From the NCBI GenBank assembly GCA_017984895.1, contig JAGNYO010000008.1:1-62562 (forward strand): a stretch of 62,562 nt of DNA, read 5' to 3'. Position numbers and translations under genes: made by a program. The notes beneath the pieces are model-generated. The model saw only the letters and a program-made list of their open reading frames with translations. It had not been told where the DNA came from and made no database searches. Positions 37,876 through 46,044 of this stretch are shown one piece after another. Numbering within the stretch: position 1 is the first letter of the stretch; the number at the start of each line of letters is the position of its first letter. Origin of the DNA: Sphingobium sp. Its GTDB lineage: Bacteria > Pseudomonadota > Alphaproteobacteria > Sphingomonadales > Sphingomonadaceae.

Positions 37876-38409
37876 CTATGGCTTCCAGGTGCGGCGTTCC
37901 TCTGCGGCTTTCAGCACATCATAGGCCGCCTGAATCGCCTGAAAGCGAAGGGCGGCGTCCTTGTCATCGGGTTTAACGTCGGGATGGTTGGCCTTGGCGA
38001 GCCGCCGCCAGCTCTTGCGCACCGCCTCGAAGTCCGCATCCACTTCCAGCTCCAGTATCTCCAGCGCGCGCATCTCGTCGCGGCTTCTCGATCCATCGCC
38101 CGCCGCGCCCCAGCCGAAAAAGGTCGAGCCATGAAAGCCCGACGCATCCCGCGCTTCGTCCGCCTCACGGCGCGCGCGTTCCTCCTCGTCCAGCCCCTGA
38201 AAATAATCCCAGCCCCGGTTATACTCACCGGCGTGTGCCTGGCAGAAATACCAGCGCTCCTTGCTGTTGGGCGATTTGGGTGCCGGGCAATCCCCCCGCT
38301 CTTCGCAGCCATGCCGATCGCACAGGCGCACCTGCTGCGCCGCGCGGTCTGCGCCATAGCTGCCCCAGCGGGGAAAGCCCCAATCGTTTTTGCGTCCTGC
38401 TCTTGCCAT
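37876..38409 (-). CDS. J-domain protein with Cys/His-rich N-terminus
   Basis: The last 60 residues form a J domain (LEILELEVDADFEAVRKSWR, then RLAKANHPDVKPDDKDAALR) with the HPD motif that stimulates DnaK. The first half is unlike DnaJ. It carries a possible zinc-binding cluster (RLCDRHGCEERGDCP, YFCQAHAGEYN), then an acidic/basic linker with an FHGSTFFGWGAAG segment. I chose ATG 38409 (177 residues); a GTG three codons upstream is also possible. A dedicated J-protein co-chaperone is likely, with an unknown client. It converges on the LLM gene 19 bases away. Confidence 0.85.
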   Translation of the reverse strand: MARAGRKNDWGFPRWGSYGADRAAQQVRLCDRHGCEERGDCPAPKSPNSKERWYFCQAHAGEYNRGWDYFQGLDEEERARREADEARDASGFHGSTFFGWGAAGDGSRSRDEMRALEILELEVDADFEAVRKSWRRLAKANHPDVKPDDKDAALRFQAIQAAYDVLKAAEERRTWKP

Positions 38410-38504
38410 AAGCCGCACAGTGTAACCGCGCGTCGTCGCAGAAGAAAGACGCTAACCCAAGTTTTTCTCTTCGCTCTGGCCGATGCTTTTGCTATTGCGG
38501 TGCG

Positions 38505-38925
38505 GCCAGAGGGTCGGGCGGCCGCGGCGGGGGAAACTCCGGCGAGGAAAGTCCGGGCTCCACGAAACAACGGTGCCGGTTAACTGCCGGCGGGGGCGAC
38601 CCCAGGGACAGTGCAACAGAGAGCAGGTCGCGTCAGTCGCAAGACTTAAGGCTTCGGCCGCGCGAAGGTGAAAGGGTGCGGTAAGAGCGCACCGCGCCCC
38701 CGGCAACGGCGGGCGGCACGGTAAACCCCACCGGGAGCAAGACCGAATAGGGACGGCGCGCTTATCTGCAAGGGTAAGCAGGGTGTTTCGCCCCAGACCG
38801 TCCGGGTTGGTTGCTTGAGGGGCGGAGTAATCCGCCTCCTAGAGGAATGGCCGCCCATCCGCCCGTATGTCCCTCACGGGAAACAGCGGCGCGGTGGACA
38901 AAACCCGGCTTACAGACCCTCTGGC
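38505..38925 (+). ncRNA. rnpB: RNase P RNA, bacterial class A
   Basis: The catalytic RNA that trims 5' leaders from pre-tRNA. The ends GCCAGAGGGTC (38505) and GACCCTCTGGC (38925) pair as stem P1. The conserved core GAGGAAAGTCCGGGCTCC is at 38544-38561, and CACGGTAAACCCCACCGGGA lies in the middle. AGAGGAATGGCCGCC and the closing ACAAAACCCGGCTTACAG complete the conserved regions. About 421 nt, a normal size for alphaproteobacteria. It falls in a protein-free gap of about 650 bases between the J-domain and PEP-CTERM genes. Confidence 0.96.
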
Positions 38926-39059
38926 GCTTTTACTCTCAAGAAAAAATAGTCCCATCCTGAAACGATTTTGGATCGCTAGCTTTCCGGCGCGAATTTTGAC
39001 TTGTCAGGGCGCATGGCATTTGTGATGAGCGATGCGTGATTACTTTACCGGGGAATAAG

Positions 39060-39740
39060 ATGAAACTGGCAAAATGGGCTGGCGTAGCATTGACTGGCGC
39101 GATGATGATGGCAGTGCCGGGGAATGCCAAGATTCTTGTTTTCAATTATAGTGCGAGAGTGGATCAGTCGGCACAGGGTGCCCCGGTGGGCACGCTGATC
39201 GCTGGCAGTTTTTCCTACGACGATAACTTGCAACCCCAAACGTCGTATCCAGGCACGTATGGTGACATCGCAGTATATCAGAGTCCAACAATTCTATTGA
39301 GCGCCCGGATCAACGGCAGCAAAATATCCGGCGGCGGTACTGCAACGGTTTTTAACTCTCACACCCCCTATTCCCTGAATACACCCGCTGACGAGGATGG
39401 TTTCTTCATAGGTGATGTTTCTGGACCTCTATTAGGCGTTTCAATTTATGGGCCGAATGAAAACTGGTTGGCCAACGCAAACCTGCCCTCGTCCTTTCCC
39501 TTCGCCCTCACACAGGGCCATTTTCCGGATCCACGCGACGGAGATGGCATTATGGTTCCAGCAGGCGAGTTTTTTTACAATGATCTCAAAGGGACTAGCT
39601 TCAGCGCAGTGGTCCTCTCCGTGACCAGCGCGGCAATCCCCGAACCCGCGACATGGTCGCTCCTTATCCTCGGCTTTGGCGGCATTGGTGCAGCGATGCG
39701 GCGGCGGGGGAAGCGCGCTGCGGCGCTGGCCGCGGCCTAA
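39060..39740 (+). CDS. PEPxxWA-CTERM sorted exported protein
   Basis: A 226-residue exported protein. The signal peptide is MKLAKWAGVALTGAMMMAVP.., and the mature part is a Gly/Ser/Asn-rich beta-type region without recognised catalytic motifs. The C-terminus has the sorting signal IPEPATWSLLILGFGGIGAA followed by RRRGKR: PEPxxWA, a helix and a basic tail. This signal, widespread in sphingomonads, is cut by an exosortase, linking the protein to exopolysaccharide and the cell surface. The DNA is visibly more AT-rich than its neighbours. No exosortase gene is in the window. Confidence 0.88.
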   Translation: MKLAKWAGVALTGAMMMAVPGNAKILVFNYSARVDQSAQGAPVGTLIAGSFSYDDNLQPQTSYPGTYGDIAVYQSPTILLSARINGSKISGGGTATVFNSHTPYSLNTPADEDGFFIGDVSGPLLGVSIYGPNENWLANANLPSSFPFALTQGHFPDPRDGDGIMVPAGEFFYNDLKGTSFSAVVLSVTSAAIPEPATWSLLILGFGGIGAAMRRRGKRAAALAAA

Positions 39741-39747
39741 AAAACTC

Positions 39748-39830
39748 ATCGTCATCCCCGCAGAAGTGGGTATCCAGAGTTTTGCAGGCGTCGGCTCAGA
39801 CTAGATTCCCGCGTTCGCAGGAATGACGAT
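39748..39830. repeat. Palindromic intergenic repeat
   Basis: ATCGTCATCCCCGC at one end and GCAGGAATGACGAT at the other are inverted repeats matching at 12 of 14 positions, with inner GTGGGTATCCAG and CTAGATTCCCGC motifs. It sits between two convergent genes. The look is that of the common 'GTCATTCCCGC' repeats of proteobacteria, which often serve as bidirectional hairpins. Confidence 0.65.
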
Positions 39831-39840
39831 AACCGCCTCC

Positions 39841-40521
39841 TCAATCCCCCGTCGGCTTGGGGAGCAGCAGCGCCAGCAGGATCGCCCGGCACTCGCCGCA
39901 GATGATGCCGTCGATCAGCTCCGGGCGAAACCGCCGCTGGAACGCGCGCACCGCCGCTTCCGGCTCCTTGATGTCATAGCCGAAGCGCTCCAGCGCCAGC
40001 ATAAAGGCGCTGTCTGACCAGAGCGGGTCCATCAGGTGCTTGGTCGGGCGCGGCAGGGCGAGGCGCAGGCGCGCGAGGCGGCCCCACGGAAACAGCTCGC
40101 CGGGGTCTTGCTTACGCCCCGGCGCGACATCCGAATGCCCGACGATATTGCCGCGCGTGATGCCGTGGCGCGTCACGATATCGTGCATTAAAGGGATAAG
40201 CGCATCGATCTGCGCCTCTGGGAAGCCGCGATAACCCCATTCATGGCCGGGGTTGACGATCTCTATGCCGATGCTGGCGGAGTTGATATCCGATGTGCCG
40301 CGCCACCAGCTCTGCCCCGCGTGCCAGGCGCGATGCTCCTCGGCTACCATACGGACGACCTCGCCATCCTCCGTCACCACATAATGCGCGGAAACCCGCG
40401 ACTCCGGGTTGGCGAGCCAGTCTATCGCGCTTTGCGCATCGGGCATGCCGGTATAGTGCAGCACCAGCATGGAAACCGGCAGCTTGCGCGCGTCATGATT
40501 GGGGGACGGCCGTTCTTTCAC
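39841..40521 (-). CDS. N-acetylmuramoyl-L-alanine amidase (Amidase_2, AmpD-like)
   Basis: A zinc amidase that cuts the lactyl-alanine bond of muropeptides. Core motifs are MLVLHYTGMPDAQSAIDWL (first Zn His), HRAWHAGQSWWRG, SIGIEIVNPGHEWGYRGF, and NIVGHSDVAPGRKQDPG (second Zn His). A peptidoglycan-binding-like helix set follows (EAAVRAFQRRFRPELIDGI). I place the start at GTG 40521 (MKERPSPNHDARK.., 226 residues); the frame runs back into cheR without family character. No signal peptide is seen, so a cytoplasmic recycling role like AmpD is likely. The gene follows cheR by 67 bases. Confidence 0.9.
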   Translation of the reverse strand: MKERPSPNHDARKLPVSMLVLHYTGMPDAQSAIDWLANPESRVSAHYVVTEDGEVVRMVAEEHRAWHAGQSWWRGTSDINSASIGIEIVNPGHEWGYRGFPEAQIDALIPLMHDIVTRHGITRGNIVGHSDVAPGRKQDPGELFPWGRLARLRLALPRPTKHLMDPLWSDSAFMLALERFGYDIKEPEAAVRAFQRRFRPELIDGIICGECRAILLALLLPKPTGD

Positions 40522-40588
40522 CCTATGCTCTGCCCTGAAGCCCTCTTGCCTTGCTCTGCGTGGACAATGGCGGACAAGCCGCAGAGGA

Positions 40589-41428
40589 TCAAGCGGCTTC
40601 CACTCTCCGATAGGCGCCACGATTATCCGGGCAGGCGGCGAATTGCGTGGTAAGCCCGATGCTTGTCTCACCTGCGCCGAGCAAGAGCCAGCCGCCCGGC
40701 CTGCTGTGCCGCGCCATCAATGAAAACAGGGCCTGTTTGCGCGCGGGTGTGAAATAGAGCAGCACATTGCGGCACAGGATCAAATCATAAACCCCGGAAG
40801 GTGCGTTGGGCGCCATCAGATTATCCACCTGAAAGTCGATCATCTGGAGCAGTAGCGGATTGAGGCGCCAGTCGTCTCCGTCCTGCTCCATCCAGCGCAG
40901 CATATCGGACACAGGCAGACCGCGTTGCGCCTCCATTTGCGGCACCACGCCCGAGCACGCCCTAGCGATTGCGGCATGGGAGATGTCGGTTGCGAGGATT
41001 TCCAGGCTCCAGTCCGGCCACTGGGCGCGGCTGTTCTCGAACAGTATGGCCAGCGACCAGGCCTCCTGCCCGGTGGAACAACCGGCACACCATAGGCGCA
41101 GCTTCTGCTCTCGTCCTTGCGTTTGCGCGCGCTCCATTGCGGCGGGAATTAATTCCTTGCCGATCATCGTGAAGATATGTGCATCGCGAAAGAAGCTGGT
41201 TTCGTTGTTGAGCAGAGCATCGACAGACTGAGTGGCAAGCGCGCCGCTGCGATCTGCATGGATCGCAGCCACCAGCGCGTCTATCGTCGGCAGCCCATGG
41301 GCGCGCAGCACGGGTCCAAGCGATGCTTCGATCCGCCAGATCCGGCTGTCCGAAAGAGCCTGCCCCGTTTTCTCTTCGAGCAGATCAGCCAGCATCCGCA
41401 TTGCCGGGGTGCGCGCGATTTCCTTCAT
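40589..41428 (-). CDS. cheR: Chemotaxis receptor methyltransferase CheR
   Basis: CheR methylates glutamates on chemoreceptors with SAM. From ATG 41428 the protein has 279 residues. An N-terminal helical domain carries LLNNETSFFRDAHIFTMIGK, the SAM site is WCAGCSTGQEAWSLAILFE, and ILATDISHAAIARA and YDLILCRNVLLYFTPARK follow. The start overlaps the cheB stop as ATGA. It is last in the cheA-W-Y-B-R series. No chemoreceptor gene is present in the window. Confidence 0.95.
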   Translation of the reverse strand: MKEIARTPAMRMLADLLEEKTGQALSDSRIWRIEASLGPVLRAHGLPTIDALVAAIHADRSGALATQSVDALLNNETSFFRDAHIFTMIGKELIPAAMERAQTQGREQKLRLWCAGCSTGQEAWSLAILFENSRAQWPDWSLEILATDISHAAIARACSGVVPQMEAQRGLPVSDMLRWMEQDGDDWRLNPLLLQMIDFQVDNLMAPNAPSGVYDLILCRNVLLYFTPARKQALFSLMARHSRPGGWLLLGAGETSIGLTTQFAACPDNRGAYRRVEAA

Positions 41429-42504
41429 ACCGCTACTCCGCAATAGGTGGCCATATAGCGCGGGATATCTGCGGGTGCGAGGCAGGCGGAGGCTAATCCT
41501 TCTCGCGCCAGCGAGCCGGGCATGCCCCACACGGTGCTGCTCGCCTGATCCTGCGCGATCAGCACACCGCCGGCACTCGCAATGGCGCGCCCGCCCGCCG
41601 TGCCATCCCGCCCAATGCCGGTAAGAACCACACCCATCGCGCCCGCGCCGAAGCAGTGCGCCATCCCTGCAAACATGTGGTTCACAGAGGGGCGAGCCGA
41701 GGTGAGCGGGTCACGCCTTTCGATCAAGCTGATCCGGGCCGTGCCCCCCTCTCTCAGGCAAGAGAGGCTGACCTCGCCTGGCGCGATATAGATGTGGTTA
41801 GGGCAGAGCGCCTGCCCTTCCCGCGCTATACTGACAGGCAGGGTGCACATCCGCGCCACCTGCCGCGCATAATAAGGGATGAACGAGGACGGCAAATGCT
41901 GGGTAACGAGAATCGGGACATCCGGCCTGGGGGGCATTGCCTGCAACAGGCCGGCGAGCGCGTGTATGCCACCTGTCGATGCACCAATGCCGATACACTC
42001 AACCGCGAAATCTGGCGGCACGAGGCGCAGCGTTACGGGTGCCTCTTCAGCCCGGCGTGACTGTCGTGCTGCCGCAAGACGGCGGACACGCCACAGCAGT
42101 TGTTCGGCGAAGTCGTGCGTCTCTTCGCCGCTCGTCGGCTTGGCGAGAGCGTCGCTGGCGCCGAGCGAGAGCGCGGTTACCGCAGTGCTGCTGCCGCGCT
42201 GACAATAAGAGGACAGCATGATGACATGGGCGTCGCGCGCGGCATCAAGCATATGCGGCAAGGCGTCCAACCCCTTCCGGCCCGGCATTTCATGATCGAG
42301 CAGGATGATATCCGTGCGCTGAGCGGACAGATATGCGAAGGCTTCATCTAGGCTGCCCGCCTGACATACCAGCTCTATATCCGCAGCCCCATCGAAAATC
42401 CGGCCAATCGCCGTGCGCGTGACGAGCGAATCATCGACCATCATTACTTTGACGGTCAGTGCCGGCGCGCTGGCCGGTGATCTTGCAGGCGAGGTGGCAA
42501 TCAT
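41425..42504 (-). CDS. cheB: Chemotaxis receptor methylesterase CheB
   Basis: CheB demethylates receptors after being phosphorylated by CheA. The 359-residue protein has a receiver domain with D70 (DIILLDHEMPGRKG) and an acidic pair in VMMVDDSLVTR. A linker joins it to the esterase domain, with nucleophile Ser in IGIGASTGGIHAL, His in VTQHLPSSFIPYY, and VVLTGIGRDGTAGG. It lies 34 bases after cheY and overlaps cheR by 4 bases. Confidence 0.95.
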   Translation of the reverse strand: MIATSPARSPASAPALTVKVMMVDDSLVTRTAIGRIFDGAADIELVCQAGSLDEAFAYLSAQRTDIILLDHEMPGRKGLDALPHMLDAARDAHVIMLSSYCQRGSSTAVTALSLGASDALAKPTSGEETHDFAEQLLWRVRRLAAARQSRRAEEAPVTLRLVPPDFAVECIGIGASTGGIHALAGLLQAMPPRPDVPILVTQHLPSSFIPYYARQVARMCTLPVSIAREGQALCPNHIYIAPGEVSLSCLREGGTARISLIERRDPLTSARPSVNHMFAGMAHCFGAGAMGVVLTGIGRDGTAGGRAIASAGGVLIAQDQASSTVWGMPGSLAREGLASACLAPADIPRYMATYCGVAV

Positions 42505-42538
42505 CGCCGGTCCTGTACGTGAAAATCTGCTACAGAGG

Positions 42539-42901
42539 CTAAAGCACGCCTACGAGCTGAAGTTTGCTTTCCAGCGTGTCCCGGTCGAACGGCTTCATTA
42601 CATACTCGTCCGCCCCGGCATCGAGCGCGGCCTTGATGTGGCCCAGCCCATTCTCGGTGGTGCAAAAGATCACTTTCGGGCGGCTGGAGCGGGTGGCGTT
42701 GAGCTGTTGGAGGAACTCCATCCCGCTCATCACTGGCATATTCCAGTCGAGTAACACGACATCATGATCGCCATTCTGACACTGGCTCAGCGCATCGCGG
42801 CCATCGCAGGCTTCGCTGACGCTGATATCGAGTGACTCGAGAATATGGCGAGCGACCTTACGAATGACTTTGGAGTCATCTACCACCAAGCAGTTCTTCA
42901 T
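42539..42901 (-). CDS. cheY: Chemotaxis response regulator CheY
   Basis: A stand-alone receiver of 120 residues. The acid pocket is VVDDSKVI, the phospho-acceptor is D52 in VVLLDWNMPVMSG, the switch Thr is in VIFCTTENG, and the Lys is in YVMKPFDRDTL. It is phosphorylated by CheA and would act on the flagellar switch, or as a phosphate sink if another CheY exists elsewhere. A rather wide gap of 76 bases separates it from cheW. Confidence 0.94.
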   Translation of the reverse strand: MKNCLVVDDSKVIRKVARHILESLDISVSEACDGRDALSQCQNGDHDVVLLDWNMPVMSGMEFLQQLNATRSSRPKVIFCTTENGLGHIKAALDAGADEYVMKPFDRDTLESKLQLVGVL

Positions 42902-42977
42902 AGCGGCTTTTCCTGAAAAGTTTTGCCTAACTTCATCATTATAGGGCGCAAAGCTGAGCGAAAGGTAAACGCGCTAA

Positions 42978-43436
42978 TCAGGCGGCTTGCGCAAACAGGC
43001 ATGATTCGAGGAAGCTGGCGAGCGTCACCACAAAATAGGCCTGCCCGTCTACTTCGACCACCCCTTTGGCAAAGGTCTGCCAGGCGGGTTCAATCCGCCC
43101 GCAGATAGGCAGAGGTGCGGACTCGATCGTCTGGATGTCATCCACCCTGTCCACCAATATGCCATAGCCATGCCCGCCGATTTCGCAGACGATGGCATGG
43201 GATTCGGCATCATGATCCCGCTTGATCTGCGCGCCCGGTTTTGTGGCGCCGCGCACCAAAGCTGCCACGTCGATGATCGTCAGCACCCGGCTGCGCAGCG
43301 CGGCCAAACCCGCAACATGACCCGGCACACTCGGCACCGGCGAGAGTTCGTGCAGACGCACCACGGCGTCGACCTCGCCTGTGCTGATGGCGATCGCCGT
43401 GCCCGCGACATGCGCTAAAAGATACAGGCCGTTCAT
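42978..43436 (-). CDS. cheW: Chemotaxis coupling protein CheW
   Basis: CheW couples receptors to CheA. The 152-residue protein shows the SH3-like fold pattern: LLAHVAGTAIAISTGEVDAV, VPGHVAGLAALRSRVLTIID, AIVCEIGGHGYGILVDRVDD. It ends with GQAYFVVTLASFL, whose segment Q-A-Y resembles the K-x-F position of other CheW proteins. The sequence is divergent, but its start overlaps the cheA stop as ATGA, which supports the call. Confidence 0.9.
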   Translation of the reverse strand: MNGLYLLAHVAGTAIAISTGEVDAVVRLHELSPVPSVPGHVAGLAALRSRVLTIIDVAALVRGATKPGAQIKRDHDAESHAIVCEIGGHGYGILVDRVDDIQTIESAPLPICGRIEPAWQTFAKGVVEVDGQAYFVVTLASFLESCLFAQAA

Positions 43437-45877
43437 GCGGCGACATTCCTTTTTCCTAGCGCTGCGATTGCCCCGATGAGTGCATCCTGATCGTAGCGGT
43501 AGATGCTCGCATCGTCTGGTCCGAGCGGCTGGCTGACGCTGCGCAGGCGCACTATCGCGGCATTTGTCTCCGCGGGCATAGTGACGGAGGCGGCATCAGA
43601 CGTCACCAGGATCACATCACATGGATGCCGTTCCGCGCCTTCATCGCCCCAGACCACTTCATAACCGGCCTGACCCAGCAGCGGCGCCAATATTTCCCGA
43701 TTCCACGGATCGTCGGCATCGGGAATCAGGCAGCGTGCGGATAACTCGGCCCGATCAGCCGGTATGCGCGGCTCGCCGGCAAGCGCCAGTAGGGCCATGC
43801 TGTCCAGCACCTCCACCTGCCGACCGTTGACCAGCACCAACCCGGCGACAAGGCCGTGACGAGCGCTCATGTCCAGCTCGGCGGGAATATCCTCGATGTC
43901 CAGCACCATCCGGATCGGGTAACAGAGTTCGTGCCGATCATCACGGACCCGAAGGCAGGTGATTTCGTTGGTGCTGGGTTGCATGTCCGCCCCGCTGACG
44001 GCGCGGCTGCACGCGACGATCCGACCGCCTATGGTGGCATAGGGATGGCCCGCAGAAACGCCGAACCTCTCGAAAGCTATGTCCTCCACCCGCTCTACCA
44101 GCGAAAGACGGATGATCCGTTCCTCGCCTGACAGCTCGATAAAGCGGAGGCCGGTGTAGACGCCTCCGGCGCGCTCGCCTGATGCGGCGGAACCAGCAGC
44201 GCCCCGCGCGGGTACTGCCTGCTCAACCGTTTCGGAAATGAGGGGAAGCTGCGCCACTTGCGCAATTCCCCCGGCATCAAGCAATAGCATTGGCTGGCCG
44301 TTGTCCGGCAGGGTCATGCCCGCATAGATGCCTGCCGCCATCACCATTGGCGCGGCGGGGCGGATCACCAGTTCCTCATGGTTTTCCACGTGGGATACGC
44401 CGAGAATATAGGGCTTGCCGCCGGTGGAGCGAACCAGCATCAGCGACCTTGGCCCCTGCCGTTCCAACAGGGGCATGCCGATCACGTCCTCAAGGTCGAT
44501 CATCGAATACCGGGTGTTGCGGATGGTCGCGGTGAGGCCGCCGCCCAGCCGCGCAATCGACACGGTAGGGTTGTTATCATGCAATATTTCGACCACGGCA
44601 GAGCGCGGAATGGCGAAATGAATGCCACCCGCGCTCAGTATCAGGCCGGGAATGATGGTGAGCGTGAGCGGCACGCGCATGGTGATGGTAAGGCCACGGC
44701 CTGGCTCGCTCGTCAGCGAAATGACCCCGCCGATCCGCTCGATATTGGCGCGCACGATATCCATGCCCACGCCACGTCCGGAAATCGCCGTCACTTCCTG
44801 CGCGGTGGATAGGCCTGGGGTGAAAATCAGCTCCAACTTCGCCTGCTCGCTGAGCAGAGCGGCGTCCTGCGCGCTCATCAGCCCGACAGCGACGACTTTG
44901 GCCACCACCGCCTCGGTGTTGATGCCGCGCCCGTCGTCCGCCACCTCGATGACGATCTGGCTGCCAGACTGGTGCGCGGAGACGCGCAACCTGCCGGTTT
45001 CGGGCTTGCCGACGGCGCGCCGCTGATCCGGCGTTTCGATACCATGGTCGATGCAGTTGCGCACGATGTGGGTGAGTGGATCAATGACCGCCTCGACCAT
45101 TTCCCGGTCCATCTCGACATCGCCACCCTCGAGCAGCAGCTCGATATGTTTGCCGAGTTCCCTCGAAAGATCGCGCACCATCCGCGGGATCGCTATGAAC
45201 AGGCGGTCTACCCGCTGCATCCGTGTCTTGGAAATAGTGTCGCGCATGTCCGCGATGCAGCTCGATAAGCGCTCGAACGCCGCTTCCAGTTCAGGCTCCG
45301 GGTCGGTCGCACGCAGCTTGCGCGAAACCTCGTTGCGGGCGAGAACCATGTCTGAAACGCCGTTCATCAACTGGTCGATGAGCATCAGCGGCAGGCGGAT
45401 GGTCCGCGCCGCGCCAGGCATGCGGGCCTGCGCCTCTTCATGATCCTGCGCTATGCTCTGGGCGCCGCTCTCTTCGATCGTATCGTCGCCCGTGCCGCGC
45501 GTCCGCGCGAAACACTGCTTCAGAGTGGCGATGATGACCTCGTCGTCCTTACGATCAAGCGTTTCGCCCGACTCGATGACGATGCACAGCTCGGCAATGC
45601 GATCCATGATGGCCAGCACGGCAGTAATCGTGGCGGCATCAGGGATGCCTTCTCCCCCGCGCATTTCGGAGAGAACATCCTCCGCGGCATGGCTCAATTT
45701 TTCGAAGCGCGGCAGGTTCAGAAAGCCGGAACTGCCTTTAACCGTATGAAAAAAGCGGAACAATTCGTCCAGCAGGCCGCGGTCAGACGGGTCGGCCTCC
45801 AGCGCCACCACCACATTGGCAAGCGCTTCCAACCCTTCCTGAGTTTCCGCAACAAAATCGGAAAGTAATTCTTCCAT
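43433..45877 (-). CDS. cheA: Chemotaxis histidine kinase CheA, no P2 domain, extra C-terminal domains
   Basis: An 814-residue kinase. The Hpt domain has H44 in FRFFHTVKGSSGFLN. The dimerisation helices follow (about 155-225; LPLMLIDQLMNGVSDMVLAR) with no clear CheY-binding P2 domain between. The ATPase carries DPLTHIVRNCIDHGIETPD, EVADDGRGINTE and SGRGVGMDIVRANIERIGG. A CheW domain (about 415-550) is followed by a second CheW-like region (GLRFIELSGEERIIRLSLVE ... GLVAGLVLVNGRQVEVLDSM). The last 110 residues resemble a receiver fold without its Asp (CLIPDADDPWNREILAPLLG, DVILVTSD). The start at 45877 is where homology begins. A CtrA-type box lies 47 bases upstream. Confidence 0.93.
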   Translation of the reverse strand: MEELLSDFVAETQEGLEALANVVVALEADPSDRGLLDELFRFFHTVKGSSGFLNLPRFEKLSHAAEDVLSEMRGGEGIPDAATITAVLAIMDRIAELCIVIESGETLDRKDDEVIIATLKQCFARTRGTGDDTIEESGAQSIAQDHEEAQARMPGAARTIRLPLMLIDQLMNGVSDMVLARNEVSRKLRATDPEPELEAAFERLSSCIADMRDTISKTRMQRVDRLFIAIPRMVRDLSRELGKHIELLLEGGDVEMDREMVEAVIDPLTHIVRNCIDHGIETPDQRRAVGKPETGRLRVSAHQSGSQIVIEVADDGRGINTEAVVAKVVAVGLMSAQDAALLSEQAKLELIFTPGLSTAQEVTAISGRGVGMDIVRANIERIGGVISLTSEPGRGLTITMRVPLTLTIIPGLILSAGGIHFAIPRSAVVEILHDNNPTVSIARLGGGLTATIRNTRYSMIDLEDVIGMPLLERQGPRSLMLVRSTGGKPYILGVSHVENHEELVIRPAAPMVMAAGIYAGMTLPDNGQPMLLLDAGGIAQVAQLPLISETVEQAVPARGAAGSAASGERAGGVYTGLRFIELSGEERIIRLSLVERVEDIAFERFGVSAGHPYATIGGRIVACSRAVSGADMQPSTNEITCLRVRDDRHELCYPIRMVLDIEDIPAELDMSARHGLVAGLVLVNGRQVEVLDSMALLALAGEPRIPADRAELSARCLIPDADDPWNREILAPLLGQAGYEVVWGDEGAERHPCDVILVTSDAASVTMPAETNAAIVRLRSVSQPLGPDDASIYRYDQDALIGAIAALGKRNVAA

Positions 45878-45924
45878 CACCCTGTCCGCACGCCTTGCAC
45901 ACAGGCATGATTGGGCAGGCATGG

Positions 45925-45939
45925 TTAATTCGGCGTTAA
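45925..45939 (-). promoter_or_regulatory. Putative CtrA box upstream of cheA
   Basis: TTAACGCCGAATTAAC on the minus strand matches the CtrA consensus TTAA-N7-TTAAC exactly. It lies 47 bases before the cheA ATG. CtrA controls motility and chemotaxis genes in sphingomonads and Caulobacter, and the gene for ChpT, which phosphorylates CtrA, is next upstream. Confidence 0.65.
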
Positions 45940-46044
45940 AACTGTGGAAAAATCGGAACTTATGATCTGGCTCACTGTGCTGAGCTGCGCTGGAATTTCC
46001 GGCTGGGCGTCGCCCGCGCATCCGGCCCAGTGACCCGTTTCGGG

